Part shown: piece by piece, positions 8,673 to 17,693 of the stretch | Numbering within the stretch: the first letter of the stretch is position 1 | How the letters are laid out: each line of letters opens with the position of its first letter | Assembly (NCBI GenBank): GCA_963974485.1 | Contig: CAXBBS010000006.1 | Location: 67,685-131,684 of the forward strand | Reading direction: 5' to 3' | Source of the DNA: JAALKW01 sp963974485 | Lineage (GTDB): Bacteria > Pseudomonadota > Gammaproteobacteria > Legionellales > Legionellaceae | DNA length: 64,000 bases | Made by a program: the position numbers and the translations under genes | The notes under the pieces: model-generated | What the model was told of the DNA's origin: nothing | Database searches by the model: none | The model's input: only the letters and a program-made list of their open reading frames with translations

Positions 8673-10541
8673 TCAGCATTTACTATGAGACAAACACTGT
8701 TTTTTAGAGCTCGAGCAGCTATCTTCAGAATCAATAGAATCAATCACTGGAAAAAAAGGGCTGTCAGAACGTTTTCTAATTAAGCCTGAAAGTGAAGCCG
8801 CACGGCTTGTTGGTTGTTTTGACGCGGCTAATTGCTTTTCTAAAGCTAAAATTTTCTGAGCTTGGCTTCGGATCTCTCCAGTAAAATAATTAATGCGTTC
8901 GTAACTATTCGCTGGTAAAGGCATCGATGTATCGGTGATTACTTTGCCACTCAAACCGCCTATAATATAATTTGATAGCACATTGTCTTGAGCATTATCA
9001 GCATGTTTTAAGGCGCGAATTAACATCGCTCGATATTCCACACCATCCCTTTGCTCACGACCAGCAACAAAGATTAATAACGAGGCAATTTCAAACTGAG
9101 CATGCTTATAGTTTTCCATACAATCACGGGTTTGTTTTCCAAATTGCTCAATCACCTTATCGAGATCATCATCCATATTGATCACAAACCTATCTCGATA
9201 AAGATTAGCTATCTCAAATTGAAGCTTAGAACGTTCAAGTTTGACTTTGTTTAAATCTTCTTTAGTTGCATAACGTATCTCTTTCAACACATGTAAGGCT
9301 TCTGATTTTAAGTTAAGTTTAGCGTTATAATTATCGACCTTATCCTCGAGCAACCTATCTTGAGCGGTATAGATTTCATGGCTTTTAAAGACTAATATAT
9401 TGATCTGATTTTCAAGATCTTCATCATATTTGCCTGCCTGCCTATCATAGTGCCCTTGCTCGTTATACTTTAATTTAACCATGGTGATGGCTGTTTGATT
9501 TTGTTTGTTTTTCATTGCCGGATTTGCACCCGCCTGTAGAAGCAGCTCAATCAATTCGTCAGTAAACTCATTAAATTCACGATCACAATCATTATTTTCA
9601 TAAACCATAATGAGCGGTGTATTGCCTGTTTCAGGGCACGGCTGGTTGACCCTTTCTGGCGTAATCAGCAATTTCATGGTGTTAATATCATAACCGTTTT
9701 CAATGGCATGAATGAGTATGGGCACGCCATCCAAATCATCAAAAACTCTATCAAAATGATATTCTATGAGGTAATTGAGTAAGTCAGCATTTCCATGATT
9801 ATTTTGCATGTAAGCAAAGGAGCATACATTAGCACGATTGTTGGCTGTTGCTTTTATATTGGCCCCACGCTCAACCAGTCGTTTAAAAAGGTCTAAATAT
9901 TCTAGTTTTGCGGCCAGGAGTAAAGCCGTTTCTCCATTCACAGTTACTTCTTCGAGTGATGCACCAGCCGTTATTAAGTGCTCCATCAGCTTGATATCAT
10001 CATTTAAAACACCTCTCATTAAAGGCGTATACCCACCCGCATTTTTTTTATTGATATGAATATTTATTTGATGAAGATGAATAAAGGCAAAAAAAACATC
10101 GATATACTGCGTTGCGCTGTGATTATCGAGCATGTGTTCTAATAAAAACTCACAATCGATATTGGATGCCGAGTTTATTTCACAGCAACTTAATAAAAAT
10201 TCAAACATATCTCGATCATCTTGATCGACGGCTTGTTTTAATAAACTCTGTTGAACACCATAAATAATATGAACAGGAAATCCGTAGCCAAACAGATCCA
10301 TGATAAATTTTTTTCGCTCATCTAACGAAGGAGGAACATGCATATCCCATCCCTTAAGCTCTATCGCTAAAAGTGTTTCAATATTAGCTTTTAAATAGCA
10401 ATTATCTTCAGATAAAAAATCAAACGAAATGGCTTTTTTGGGGCACTGGAATATTTCAGCGCTTAAATAAGTTCTAAGTTGCCAAAGATCAATAGGGGAG
10501 GTTGTTTCAAAAGAATTATAGGCTGTGATTTGCGTATTCAT
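8673..10541 (-). CDS. Ankyrin-repeat protein, 622 aa, probable host-interaction protein
   Basis: A large soluble protein without signal peptide. Ankyrin units run from about residue 165 to 365; recognisable ones begin GGYTPLMRGVLNDDIKLMEH, NGETALLLAAKLEYLDLFKR, GVPILIHAIENGYDINTMKL and TGNTPLIMVY. A charged helical region of about 200 residues follows and could form a coiled coil. The tail is Ser/Lys-rich (KRSDSPFFP, SCSSSKKQ) and ends in Cys. In Legionellales such proteins are often substrates of the Dot/Icm system, but no translocation signal can be proved by eye. The ribosome site is weak (GAAG). The gene stands alone, 105 nt upstream of the preceding unknown gene on the same strand. Confidence 0.8.
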   Translation of the reverse strand: MNTQITAYNSFETTSPIDLWQLRTYLSAEIFQCPKKAISFDFLSEDNCYLKANIETLLAIELKGWDMHVPPSLDERKKFIMDLFGYGFPVHIIYGVQQSLLKQAVDQDDRDMFEFLLSCCEINSASNIDCEFLLEHMLDNHSATQYIDVFFAFIHLHQINIHINKKNAGGYTPLMRGVLNDDIKLMEHLITAGASLEEVTVNGETALLLAAKLEYLDLFKRLVERGANIKATANNRANVCSFAYMQNNHGNADLLNYLIEYHFDRVFDDLDGVPILIHAIENGYDINTMKLLITPERVNQPCPETGNTPLIMVYENNDCDREFNEFTDELIELLLQAGANPAMKNKQNQTAITMVKLKYNEQGHYDRQAGKYDEDLENQINILVFKSHEIYTAQDRLLEDKVDNYNAKLNLKSEALHVLKEIRYATKEDLNKVKLERSKLQFEIANLYRDRFVINMDDDLDKVIEQFGKQTRDCMENYKHAQFEIASLLIFVAGREQRDGVEYRAMLIRALKHADNAQDNVLSNYIIGGLSGKVITDTSMPLPANSYERINYFTGEIRSQAQKILALEKQLAASKQPTSRAASLSGLIRKRSDSPFFPVIDSIDSEDSCSSSKKQCLSHSKC

Positions 10542-10583
10542 TATTATACTTCAGCAGATTATATTGTCCCACACATACATAAC

Positions 10584-10646
10584 AACAGAGCCCGGAAGCC
10601 AGGTCTATTCTTGGTCAAGAATAAAACGTGATCTACGGGCTCTGTT
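10584..10646. repeat. 63-nt nested palindrome between fis and the ankyrin gene
   Basis: An 11-bp perfect outer stem pairs aacagagcccg (10584-10594) with cgggctctgtt (10636-10646). Within it an 8-bp perfect hairpin pairs tattcttg (10606-10613) with caagaata (10616-10623) around a 2-nt turn. It lies 67 nt after the fis stop on the fis strand. There is no U-run on either side, so it is not a standard intrinsic terminator. It may be an RNA-stabilising 3' element or a dispersed REP/MITE-like repeat; no second copy is seen in this window. Confidence 0.7.
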
Positions 10647-10712
10647 AATCTATAAGTTCTTACACATGAATTGTGTTGATATAAAACCAATCAATCAAGC
10701 ATGTAGCAAGAC

Positions 10713-11000
10713 TTATTCGTCGCGTGTACCGATGAATTCTTCATCAAAATAACGCTTCAACTTCGTACGTAATGTTCCACGGCTCACACCCAAAACACGC
10801 GCAGCACGTGATTGATTGTAACGGGTCATCTCCATCACGGTACGGAAAAGTGGTGCTTCCACTTCTTCAATAATTAACTGATACAAATTTAAGCTTGCAT
10901 CTTTGCTGCTGGTTGTTGAAAGATAAGTTTTGACCGCACGTGTTACATGCTCAGCTAACCCATCCTGTTGAAGGCGAACTTCTTCAGATACCACACTCAT
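10713..11000 (-). CDS. fis: Nucleoid-associated regulator Fis
   Basis: A 95-residue homodimeric DNA-bending protein that controls rRNA, tRNA and, in Legionella, virulence genes. The C-terminal helix-turn-helix is clear: NQSRAARVLGVSRGTLRTKLKRY, part of the motif given here only by its key residues (two Arg-rich helices, final KRY). The N-terminal half holds the flexible beta-arm region and helix A (LNLYQLIIEEVEAPL). The open frame extends to 11045, but the ATG at 11000 has GGAGAA upstream and gives the usual Fis length. In many gammaproteobacteria fis follows dusB; here it stands alone. A 177-nt AT-rich spacer upstream should hold its promoter. Confidence 0.94.
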   Translation of the reverse strand: MSVVSEEVRLQQDGLAEHVTRAVKTYLSTTSSKDASLNLYQLIIEEVEAPLFRTVMEMTRYNQSRAARVLGVSRGTLRTKLKRYFDEEFIGTRDE

Positions 11001-11177
11001 TTTTCTTCTCCAAAAATAATAAATACATATGTAAAAACATGTCACACATTAAGAATTTAGGCCTAATTGATGTAAACCAAACTTCGTGGGCTTTATAGTA
11101 CCAGATATCTCAAAGACTGTAAACATTGATTCAATCATATCCAAGGATATTTTGATGCAATTAAAACGTATATTTAT

Positions 11178-11546
11178 CTAAGCAACTGTAAAACTCTCGC
11201 CACAACCGCATTGCCCTGTTTGATTAGGGTTACTAAACACAAATTGATAATTCAAACCTTGCTTCACATAATCAACTTCAATGCCGCGTAAAAACGGATA
11301 ACTTTTTTTGTCCAGGCAAATCAAGTAGTTTTCATTTAGAGGTAAAACAATATCATCTGGGCTTGGTGCATCTACATAATCAATCACATAAGATAAACCT
11401 GAACATCCTGTTTTTTTGACTGAAAAACGAATGCCTTTGCTTTCTTGTTTTTTTGCTAAATATGCAAGCACATGAGCCGTTGCTGCTTCGGTAAAACGAA
11501 CGGCAGGCTCTTCTTTTGAAGGGGTATAATACGATACTTCACTCAT
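11178..11546 (-). CDS. A-type iron-sulfur carrier (IscA/SufA-like)
   Basis: A 122-residue Fe-S cluster carrier/scaffold. The three conserved cysteines are present: one in KTGCSGLSYV and two in CGCGESF near the C-terminus. DYVKQGLNYQFVFSNPN matches IscA/SufA (FvkeGLnegFkFtNPN) better than ErpA. About 14 residues precede the normal domain start. The gene is not beside other isc or suf genes here, lying between fis and the lipase-like gene with its own spacer. Which apo-proteins it serves cannot be told. Confidence 0.88.
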   Translation of the reverse strand: MSEVSYYTPSKEEPAVRFTEAATAHVLAYLAKKQESKGIRFSVKKTGCSGLSYVIDYVDAPSPDDIVLPLNENYLICLDKKSYPFLRGIEVDYVKQGLNYQFVFSNPNQTGQCGCGESFTVA

Positions 11547-11614
11547 AACTTAACCTTAAAAATATAAACGACGATGCATCACACTGAACATTGTACCGAA
11601 ATAAAGTCTATTTG

Positions 11615-12991
11615 TTAACCAAGTTCTAAATTATTTTCCTCTTCTGTATCTGGCTCATGAATTTTCGCTGGTGGAAGATCAGAAAAACCCATCCAAACAT
11701 CAGAACTTGATACAAGTGTCGATATAACATGAAGCACAATAGGTACGAAGATCACAATCAACGCTAGATTTAACGGCATAAGAGGTAGTATACAAGCAAA
11801 CACAAGCCCTAGCGCCGCCAAGGCAAAACAATGATCGAATGCATAACGCAGTGCCGGCCGTATCAAATAATGGTAGGGCAAAACCAGCAAATAATACACA
11901 GCGCCTCGCACCAAGTTATATAATAGAAAATTTCGTACGCGACGTGACTCATTATCTTGTTCGGCATCGCACAGATTAAATTCGCTATCAGCATGCCCTG
12001 CATAGTTTCGCGCATGATCAAATACCGATATAGATGCAGGTTTTGAAGGAATCACGTGTAATATCATCCAATCGTTTTTCCATACTCCTAAACTTGAAAC
12101 AAAATCATGCCCTTGTTTTTGAATCACAACATCGGGTTTATCTTGCTCATCTACATCATCCCAACGATCAAACTCACTTTTTCTCCACGAATTATCCAGT
12201 CCTGCTGGATTCAACGCATCCACACGCGATAATCGCTCACCCTGATGAATCGCTAAAAGTAACGCGAGAGAGCCACCCAAGCTGGTACCACATACATGCG
12301 TTTTATTAGCTTGTTTATTAAGCCAAGCCGTAATTTTTTCATGCCCTGTACGATATAAACGGTTTCCTACCGTCAATCGTTCCAGATCTGTCGTTACCCC
12401 TGGTTCAAATCCTTGGCCTGCTGGGTATGTTGTTCCCATAAAAATCAAATGAGGTTTAGCATGAGCACATCCAACCGGTTCTAAACCATAAGCAAACACA
12501 CGATCGTGATCATGAATAAACAAGGTTTCAAAGCCGCGCGTAGGTGTTAACTCAATGGGTTCAACTCGATAACCAACACGTTGCCACGCACCATTAATCA
12601 ATTGCGGTATATAAAAAATATTTCCTGGTTTTAAATCAGCAAAAGGCAGTATACACAAGCAATTACTGATAAATAGATGAGCTTGATGAATTTTCTTAGC
12701 ACTTAAATCATGTGCTTGTGAACTTAATTGCTCCCAAACATGATCAAATCCTTCTTGAAATGCTTGCCGCATACCACACAAGAGCGTAGGGCTTCGTTTG
12801 ATAAATACGGCTTTTAAAAATTTATATGAAAGCATCTCAGACGGATTACCCTCGTATTTCATCATCAAGAAACGCAGCATATTACGCGCAATACTACGGG
12901 AATTTTCGGCTGGATTTTCTCGCTGCTCTTGCTCAAGTTCGCGTGATTCAAAAAAGTTTATATCCAAACCACCGGCTTCAAAATCACGCAC
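11615..12991 (-). CDS. Lipase-like alpha/beta-hydrolase with membrane-spanning tail
   Basis: A 458-residue protein. The nucleophile elbow GTSLGG (G-x-S-x-G) in THVCGTSLGGSLALLLAI marks a class-3-lipase-like hydrolase, and NPAGL follows as in Legionella lipase-like proteins. After the catalytic half come two or more membrane segments (about 355-435; LAALGLVFACILPLMPLNLA and a partner) and an acidic tail. No signal peptide. The start is GTG at 12991, six bases after GGAG. It is 18 nt downstream of the HIT gene on the same strand, so they form a likely two-gene unit. Substrate unknown; a role at host or bacterial membranes is inference. Confidence 0.7.
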   Translation of the reverse strand: MRDFEAGGLDINFFESRELEQEQRENPAENSRSIARNMLRFLMMKYEGNPSEMLSYKFLKAVFIKRSPTLLCGMRQAFQEGFDHVWEQLSSQAHDLSAKKIHQAHLFISNCLCILPFADLKPGNIFYIPQLINGAWQRVGYRVEPIELTPTRGFETLFIHDHDRVFAYGLEPVGCAHAKPHLIFMGTTYPAGQGFEPGVTTDLERLTVGNRLYRTGHEKITAWLNKQANKTHVCGTSLGGSLALLLAIHQGERLSRVDALNPAGLDNSWRKSEFDRWDDVDEQDKPDVVIQKQGHDFVSSLGVWKNDWMILHVIPSKPASISVFDHARNYAGHADSEFNLCDAEQDNESRRVRNFLLYNLVRGAVYYLLVLPYHYLIRPALRYAFDHCFALAALGLVFACILPLMPLNLALIVIFVPIVLHVISTLVSSSDVWMGFSDLPPAKIHEPDTEEENNLELG

Positions 12992-13009
12992 AAAACACTC
13001 CGAAAGAAC

Positions 13010-14128
13010 CTATTTTTTTCTATGTGCGTTTATTTTAACACAAACAGGATGAATATTAAATTTAGGGTGAATCAATGTGAAACGTCGATACTGAATAACA
13101 AGCTCACGTTTTAAGGCCTTATAAAGCGGTGGTGAAAAACATCGAATTTTGTTCTGCATCTCGTTGATTGAAAGTTCAGGCTTATGTAAAAATCGCCGTT
13201 CTTGAGCACAACCAGCCATCACGGATGATAAAAAACGTAATTGCTGAAGAATATCGTTTCTAAAGGCCTTTTTATCTGGAGGACAAATCACATGAATATG
13301 AATATGAGGTACGGTCATGCCTGATTGCGCATGTTTTTGCATATACATACCTATATTATTAGGCGAATACTCTCTCCCAAGCGTTGCCGTTGCACGCAAC
13401 AAGGCTTCTAGCTCAAACAAGTGCTCAGGCATCGCCATACTCAAATCCGCCTGGTGATGATGAGGAATAATCATCACATGAAACGGTGTATCTCCAATTG
13501 GACGATAGTTAAGCGCTACAAAAAAATGCTCAAAACTAGATACCACTTGTTTTTGAAGAAAATAAGGTTTATCAAACGGACAAGGTTCACTCCCCAATGC
13601 TGGAGCTACCCACGCATGCTCATGATGCTTCAATCGATGATAGTGCGCATCGAATTCCAACCAATCATGCCCACGAGCGTCAATCCATTGATAAGCTTCG
13701 TGAAGCCCTCGCCACTCAACGCCATGGCTAAAAAGCACATGATCAAGCAAAGCAATATGCCTCGGCTTATTTTGGGATAACTCATGCAGAAAATCATCAA
13801 AATCAAAAAACTCATAACCTTTTAAAGGTTTGTCATAAAAGAGCCGATAGAGTCGCTTTACCTTCTCTTTCATATTAAGATAAGCCCGTGCCGCCATGCG
13901 TGTATTTTTTACTTTGGGATATTGACTGTTGATTTCAATATCAAACCGCCCGTAACGATTCAAAATAAAGTGAATGGCATAGCTTTTTAAATTTTGAAGC
14001 TCGAGCTGTGTTAGTAGCCGTGGGAGTTCATGCAGCGGCGATTCATACGTCCTTTCGGAAACCACACGGAAATGTAACGCGCGAATAAACCCGTTATTTA
14101 TTTTTTTTTTGATGAGCTGAACCTTCAT
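13010..14128 (-). CDS. HIT-family protein with long N-terminal extension
   Basis: A 372-residue protein. Residues from about 185 to 300 match the HIT/GalT fold: CPFDKPYFL, then NYRPIGDTPFHVMIIPHHH, and the histidine triad VPHIHIHVI, which binds the alpha-phosphate in nucleotide hydrolases and transferases. Standard HIT proteins are 110-150 residues; here about 180 residues precede the domain and about 70 follow, and I recognise neither. A GalT-like nucleotidyltransferase or dinucleotide hydrolase is possible. It heads a probable two-gene unit with the lipase-like protein. The ATG at 14128 has no strong ribosome site. Confidence 0.72.
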   Translation of the reverse strand: MKVQLIKKKINNGFIRALHFRVVSERTYESPLHELPRLLTQLELQNLKSYAIHFILNRYGRFDIEINSQYPKVKNTRMAARAYLNMKEKVKRLYRLFYDKPLKGYEFFDFDDFLHELSQNKPRHIALLDHVLFSHGVEWRGLHEAYQWIDARGHDWLEFDAHYHRLKHHEHAWVAPALGSEPCPFDKPYFLQKQVVSSFEHFFVALNYRPIGDTPFHVMIIPHHHQADLSMAMPEHLFELEALLRATATLGREYSPNNIGMYMQKHAQSGMTVPHIHIHVICPPDKKAFRNDILQQLRFLSSVMAGCAQERRFLHKPELSINEMQNKIRCFSPPLYKALKRELVIQYRRFTLIHPKFNIHPVCVKINAHRKK

Positions 14129-14293
14129 GAATCACCGCCAATAAAAATTTACTATCTATATACATATTAGACCATATTTAACCATATACGTTTAAGTATG
14201 ACGTCTTCTCTTCGTGTTGCGTAACACGCGTAAATCCGATAATAATAGAATATAATTACTATTATTTTATTTTTGTTACAAAAAGGAATCATC

Positions 14294-14920
14294 ATGCTCT
14301 CTCGAGTAGCTCTTAAACGCGCCCTATGCTTTGTTTTAATCTCCGGCATACTCACGGGCTGTTTTAATTCCTCACATCACAAACCTAAATCAATCGTATT
14401 TAATACGAATCTATGTGAAAAACCACTCATGTACAGCCGCGCTGAAAAGGCGCATGTGGCCAGAAGAATAACCAAAGATTTGGGTGCTCAGTCCATTCAG
14501 TTTATTCAACGTGGTGATCGTATCACCTTAATTATCCCCACGGATCGTTATTATATTTTTAATAGCCCAAATTTAGACGATCTAAAATATCCAATCTTAG
14601 ATAAAGTAGCAGAACTCGTGAATCTTTTTCCATGCAGCCGCGTTACCGTCGCAAGTTTTTCAGATAATGTCGGCAAGCGTATTATTCGAGAAAAACTTAC
14701 CCAAGCTCGTGCGCAATCCATGCTCAGCTTTCTTTGGGCCAAAGGCGTTCCTGCGCAGCTATTAACGGCCGAAAGTTTTGGTTCTCACTTTGCTGTCGGA
14801 GATAATCAAATAACACACGGTAGTGCTTACAATCGCCGTATCGAAATCCAATGGTGGACCAGCAAAAATCCCCCTGCCCCAGCGCCTAAATATGATCGCA
14901 TGGATATGAAGATGAGGTAA
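14294..14920 (+). CDS. OmpA-type lipoprotein, resembling Dot/Icm component IcmN/DotK
   Basis: About 208 residues. The signal peptide ends in a lipobox (LTGC), so the mature protein is lipid-anchored. The C-terminal half is an OmpA-like peptidoglycan-binding domain: VTVASFSDNVG, then LTQARAQSMLSFLWAKGV and a closing YNRRIEIQW. The preceding IPTDRYYIFNSP and YPILDKVAELV, and the FLWAKGV element, are as I remember from Legionella/Coxiella IcmN/DotK, a peptidoglycan-anchored lipoprotein of the type IVB secretion system. Another OmpA-family lipoprotein remains possible, and no other dot/icm gene is in view. The ATG at 14294 follows AAGGAATCATC. Confidence 0.65.
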   Translation: MLSRVALKRALCFVLISGILTGCFNSSHHKPKSIVFNTNLCEKPLMYSRAEKAHVARRITKDLGAQSIQFIQRGDRITLIIPTDRYYIFNSPNLDDLKYPILDKVAELVNLFPCSRVTVASFSDNVGKRIIREKLTQARAQSMLSFLWAKGVPAQLLTAESFGSHFAVGDNQITHGSAYNRRIEIQWWTSKNPPAPAPKYDRMDMKMR

Positions 14921-14929
14921 TTATGATTT

Positions 14930-15751
14930 CTATGATGGCAGGATGGTTGATATAACTTGTATCTTCCTATGATTTTTTGCTTGATACATTAAGTCATCCG
15001 CCTGATTTATTAGCTCCAATGCACATAATTTTGTCGGCCCACACAGAAGCACCCCGGCACTAAAGCTAGCTACGAGTTTTTTACGCTTAGATGCATGAGC
15101 ATGCATCTCATCTTGGATTTTTTTAACAAGCCCAACAGCTTCTTCTTGATTAATATCTAGCAATAAAAGAACAAATTCATCTCCACCTATACGCCCAGCA
15201 ACATCTGTTTGTCGGATGTTTTTTTGAAGTAATATCGCAACGTGTTTGAGCGCCCTATCGCCGTGTCGATGCCCATAAACATCATTGATCATTTTAAATT
15301 GATTAAGATCGATAAGCACCAAAGCAAACGCATGCTTATAGCGGTTGGTCCTATCTATTTCTTGCTGAATAAAACTTAAAATCCCACGCCGATTATACAA
15401 TCCGGTAAGCGCATCTTTCTGAGCTAACATGCCAACTGCATTCATCTCATGATGCGTACGAGAAACAAGGTAGGCGACGAGACTAAAAATACCCCATCGC
15501 ATCATCGTATTCCATAACATGGCGTATTGGTGTTCGTAAGGATGGCCTTGGTAATAATCCACAAAGAACCATAAACCAGCAGCAATGCATGAAAAAAAGA
15601 GCCCTAACTTTTGCCCCGAATACCAAGACACATATAGGATAGGGATAATATAGAACAGTGCAAAGCCAAATTCATAGCTTAATAACATATCAAAATAGGC
15701 AATCAATGCAAGGATCAAGATACCGGTTAATAAAACAAAACTAAATTTCAT
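14930..15751 (-). CDS. Membrane-bound diguanylate cyclase
   Basis: A 273-residue enzyme making c-di-GMP from two GTP. About four to five membrane segments fill residues 1-105 and a GGDEF domain fills the rest. The active-site motif is an intact GGDEF, and RQTD five residues before it is a complete inhibitory I-site (RxxD), so product feedback is expected. DALTGLYNRRG marks the domain start. The membrane part has no sensory domain I can name. It is convergent with the IcmN-like gene (9-nt gap) and divergent from the permease. It could feed the c-di-GMP-responsive NfrB encoded about 9 kb away; that link is inference. Confidence 0.9.
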   Translation of the reverse strand: MKFSFVLLTGILILALIAYFDMLLSYEFGFALFYIIPILYVSWYSGQKLGLFFSCIAAGLWFFVDYYQGHPYEHQYAMLWNTMMRWGIFSLVAYLVSRTHHEMNAVGMLAQKDALTGLYNRRGILSFIQQEIDRTNRYKHAFALVLIDLNQFKMINDVYGHRHGDRALKHVAILLQKNIRQTDVAGRIGGDEFVLLLLDINQEEAVGLVKKIQDEMHAHASKRKKLVASFSAGVLLCGPTKLCALELINQADDLMYQAKNHRKIQVISTILPS

Positions 15752-15864
15752 GTTACACTCGTCACCCTCTGTAAATGATCAATATTAAACCTAATATACT
15801 TAAGCATAGTCTATTTTTTGAAATATTCTTATGGGACGACACGGGCTCTAAAACAAGGCGCGAC

Positions 15865-17040
15865 ATGAAATCTAAACTTATCGGCAGTATTCTTTTGATT
15901 GTTGGCACCTCTATCGGCGGCGGCATGCTCGCCCTGCCCATGGCCAATGCTGCCTCAGGCCTTATCCCCTCTTCTGTAGCGCTCATACTATGCTGGTTGC
16001 TGATGACACTTGGAGCGCTCTTAATTCTCGAAGTGAATCTGTACTTACCGCCTGGAAAACACATGGTTTCTATGGCACAAAAAACATTAGGCTTGCCTGG
16101 CGCAATCATAACCTGGATTAGCTATTTATTATTGCTGTATACCTTGCTTGCCGCCTATATCTCGGGAGGAAGCGATGTTTTAAGTGGCATACTCAGTCCA
16201 CTGCATGTGGACTTAAACAATGGGCAAAGTACCGCGTTATTTACGTTAATTTTTGGCGCGATTGTCTACGGTGGCATCAACCGCGTTGATTACGCCAATC
16301 GAGCTTTAATGTTTATGAAGCTGGGTATCTACGTGCTTCTCGTTGTTTTTATCGCGCCGTTTGTTCAGTTAGAACATTGGACGCAAAGCAACCCCGCCGC
16401 AGTCCCAGGCTCGCTCATGATTTTAATCACGTCGTTTGGTTTTGCTATTATTATTCCTAATTTACGTGATTATTTCGAGCATGATTTATCGAGTTTAAAA
16501 CGCGTGATTATTATCGGCTCGTTGATTCCTCTGGTGTGTTATTTCGCGTGGGATGCGGTTATCATGGGAGCGCTCGAGACCCAGGGCGCTCACGGGCTTA
16601 TTTCACTGACCCATGACATGCACCCCACAACGAGCCTTGCCAACCAATTGGCAAATGTTATACATAACAAATATATGGACGCTTTTTTTCGCACATTCAC
16701 CTCGATTTGCATGCTCACAGCCTTTCTTGGCGTTGCCCTGTGTCTCATGAGCTTTCTCAGTGATGGTTTAAATTTAACGCGCCAAGGAAAAGAAGGATTT
16801 TTACTGGCCTTACTTACGTTTCTTCCGCCTTTTTTGTTAGTTTTATATTTTCCAGGAGCCTACCTTTCAGCGCTAAGCTATGCGGGTATATTATGTGTTA
16901 TTTTACTACTCATACTCCCAGCACTTATGGCACTGGCAGGTAGAAAGCGTTATGCACGTGCTTTTGTGGTACCAGGTGGACGATGGACGCCTGTGTTTAT
17001 TTTGGTAAGCTCGGTAGGCTTATTGTACCTCAGCGCTTAA
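15865..17040 (+). CDS. Aromatic amino-acid permease (Tyr/Trp HAAAP family)
   Basis: About 391 residues with eleven membrane segments. The first segment carries the family signature GTSIGGGMLALPMANA, as in TyrP and Mtr, which take up tyrosine or tryptophan with protons. Length is normal. Legionella and Coxiella encode several such permeases. The open frame begins at 15775, but the ATG at 15865 (MKSKLIGS) has AAGG seven bases before it and aligns with the family start. Substrate choice between Tyr, Trp and Phe cannot be read from the sequence. Confidence 0.88.
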   Translation: MKSKLIGSILLIVGTSIGGGMLALPMANAASGLIPSSVALILCWLLMTLGALLILEVNLYLPPGKHMVSMAQKTLGLPGAIITWISYLLLLYTLLAAYISGGSDVLSGILSPLHVDLNNGQSTALFTLIFGAIVYGGINRVDYANRALMFMKLGIYVLLVVFIAPFVQLEHWTQSNPAAVPGSLMILITSFGFAIIIPNLRDYFEHDLSSLKRVIIIGSLIPLVCYFAWDAVIMGALETQGAHGLISLTHDMHPTTSLANQLANVIHNKYMDAFFRTFTSICMLTAFLGVALCLMSFLSDGLNLTRQGKEGFLLALLTFLPPFLLVLYFPGAYLSALSYAGILCVILLLILPALMALAGRKRYARAFVVPGGRWTPVFILVSSVGLLYLSA

Positions 17041-17127
17041 AATCTAAAATTAAGACAAAGCTTACTATCGCACGCAAACTCATGTTAAAATTTGCTCTTT
17101 CATCTTAGTCAATCAATAGGAAATGTA

Positions 17128-17628
17128 ATGGTTTTAATTAGCACATCAAAAGGCGATATTCGTATCAAGCTCGATGAGAAAAATACGCCAAAAACAGCTG
17201 CAAATTTTCTCTCGTACGTACGCAATGATTTTTATAAAGATACATTATTTCATCGCGTTATCCCTGGATTTATGATTCAAGGCGGCGGATTAGACGCTAA
17301 AATGGATACCAAAAGTACGGATAATCCAATCGAAAATGAAGCTAAAGCCGGCAAGAAAAATACACGCGGTAGTATTGCTATGGCCCGAACATCCGATCCA
17401 CATTCAGCCACAGCTCAGTTTTTTATTAATTTAGCTGACAATGCTTTTTTAAACTTCACAGCTGAAAATGCACAAGGTTACGGTTACTGTGTGTTTGGTG
17501 AAGTCATCGAAGGCATGGATATCGTTGACGCGATTGCAAAAGTAAAAACAGGTCAACGCGCAGGTCATGGCGACGTTCCAGCAGAAGATATTATGATTCA
17601 TAGCATCACCGAAGAAGTCGAAGCCTGA
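17128..17628 (+). CDS. ppiB: Peptidyl-prolyl cis-trans isomerase, cyclophilin type (cytoplasmic)
   Basis: A 166-residue single-domain cyclophilin. Active-site blocks are present: FHRVIPGFMIQGG (catalytic Arg in the first), then MARTSDPHSATAQFFINLADN and VFGEVIEGMDIVD. No signal peptide, which favours cytoplasmic PpiB over PpiA. The frame opens at 17092, but ATG 17128 with AGGAA upstream gives the standard length. It lies 87 nt after the permease and 65 nt before dam; an 11-bp inverted repeat between it and dam may end its transcript. Confidence 0.93.
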   Translation: MVLISTSKGDIRIKLDEKNTPKTAANFLSYVRNDFYKDTLFHRVIPGFMIQGGGLDAKMDTKSTDNPIENEAKAGKKNTRGSIAMARTSDPHSATAQFFINLADNAFLNFTAENAQGYGYCVFGEVIEGMDIVDAIAKVKTGQRAGHGDVPAEDIMIHSITEEVEA

Positions 17629-17634
17629 TGCGCT

Positions 17635-17674
17635 TAGAACACGATATGATTGCTTGTCGTCGCATCGTGTTCTA
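17635..17674 (+). terminator. Inverted repeat after ppiB
   Basis: An 11-bp perfect stem pairs tagaacacgat (17635-17645) with atcgtgttcta (17664-17674) around an 18-nt loop, directly after the ppiB stop. No U-run follows, so it may be a rho-independent-like or mRNA-stabilising hairpin. Confidence 0.5.
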
Positions 17675-17693
17675 CCTAACCCAATAGGCTATC

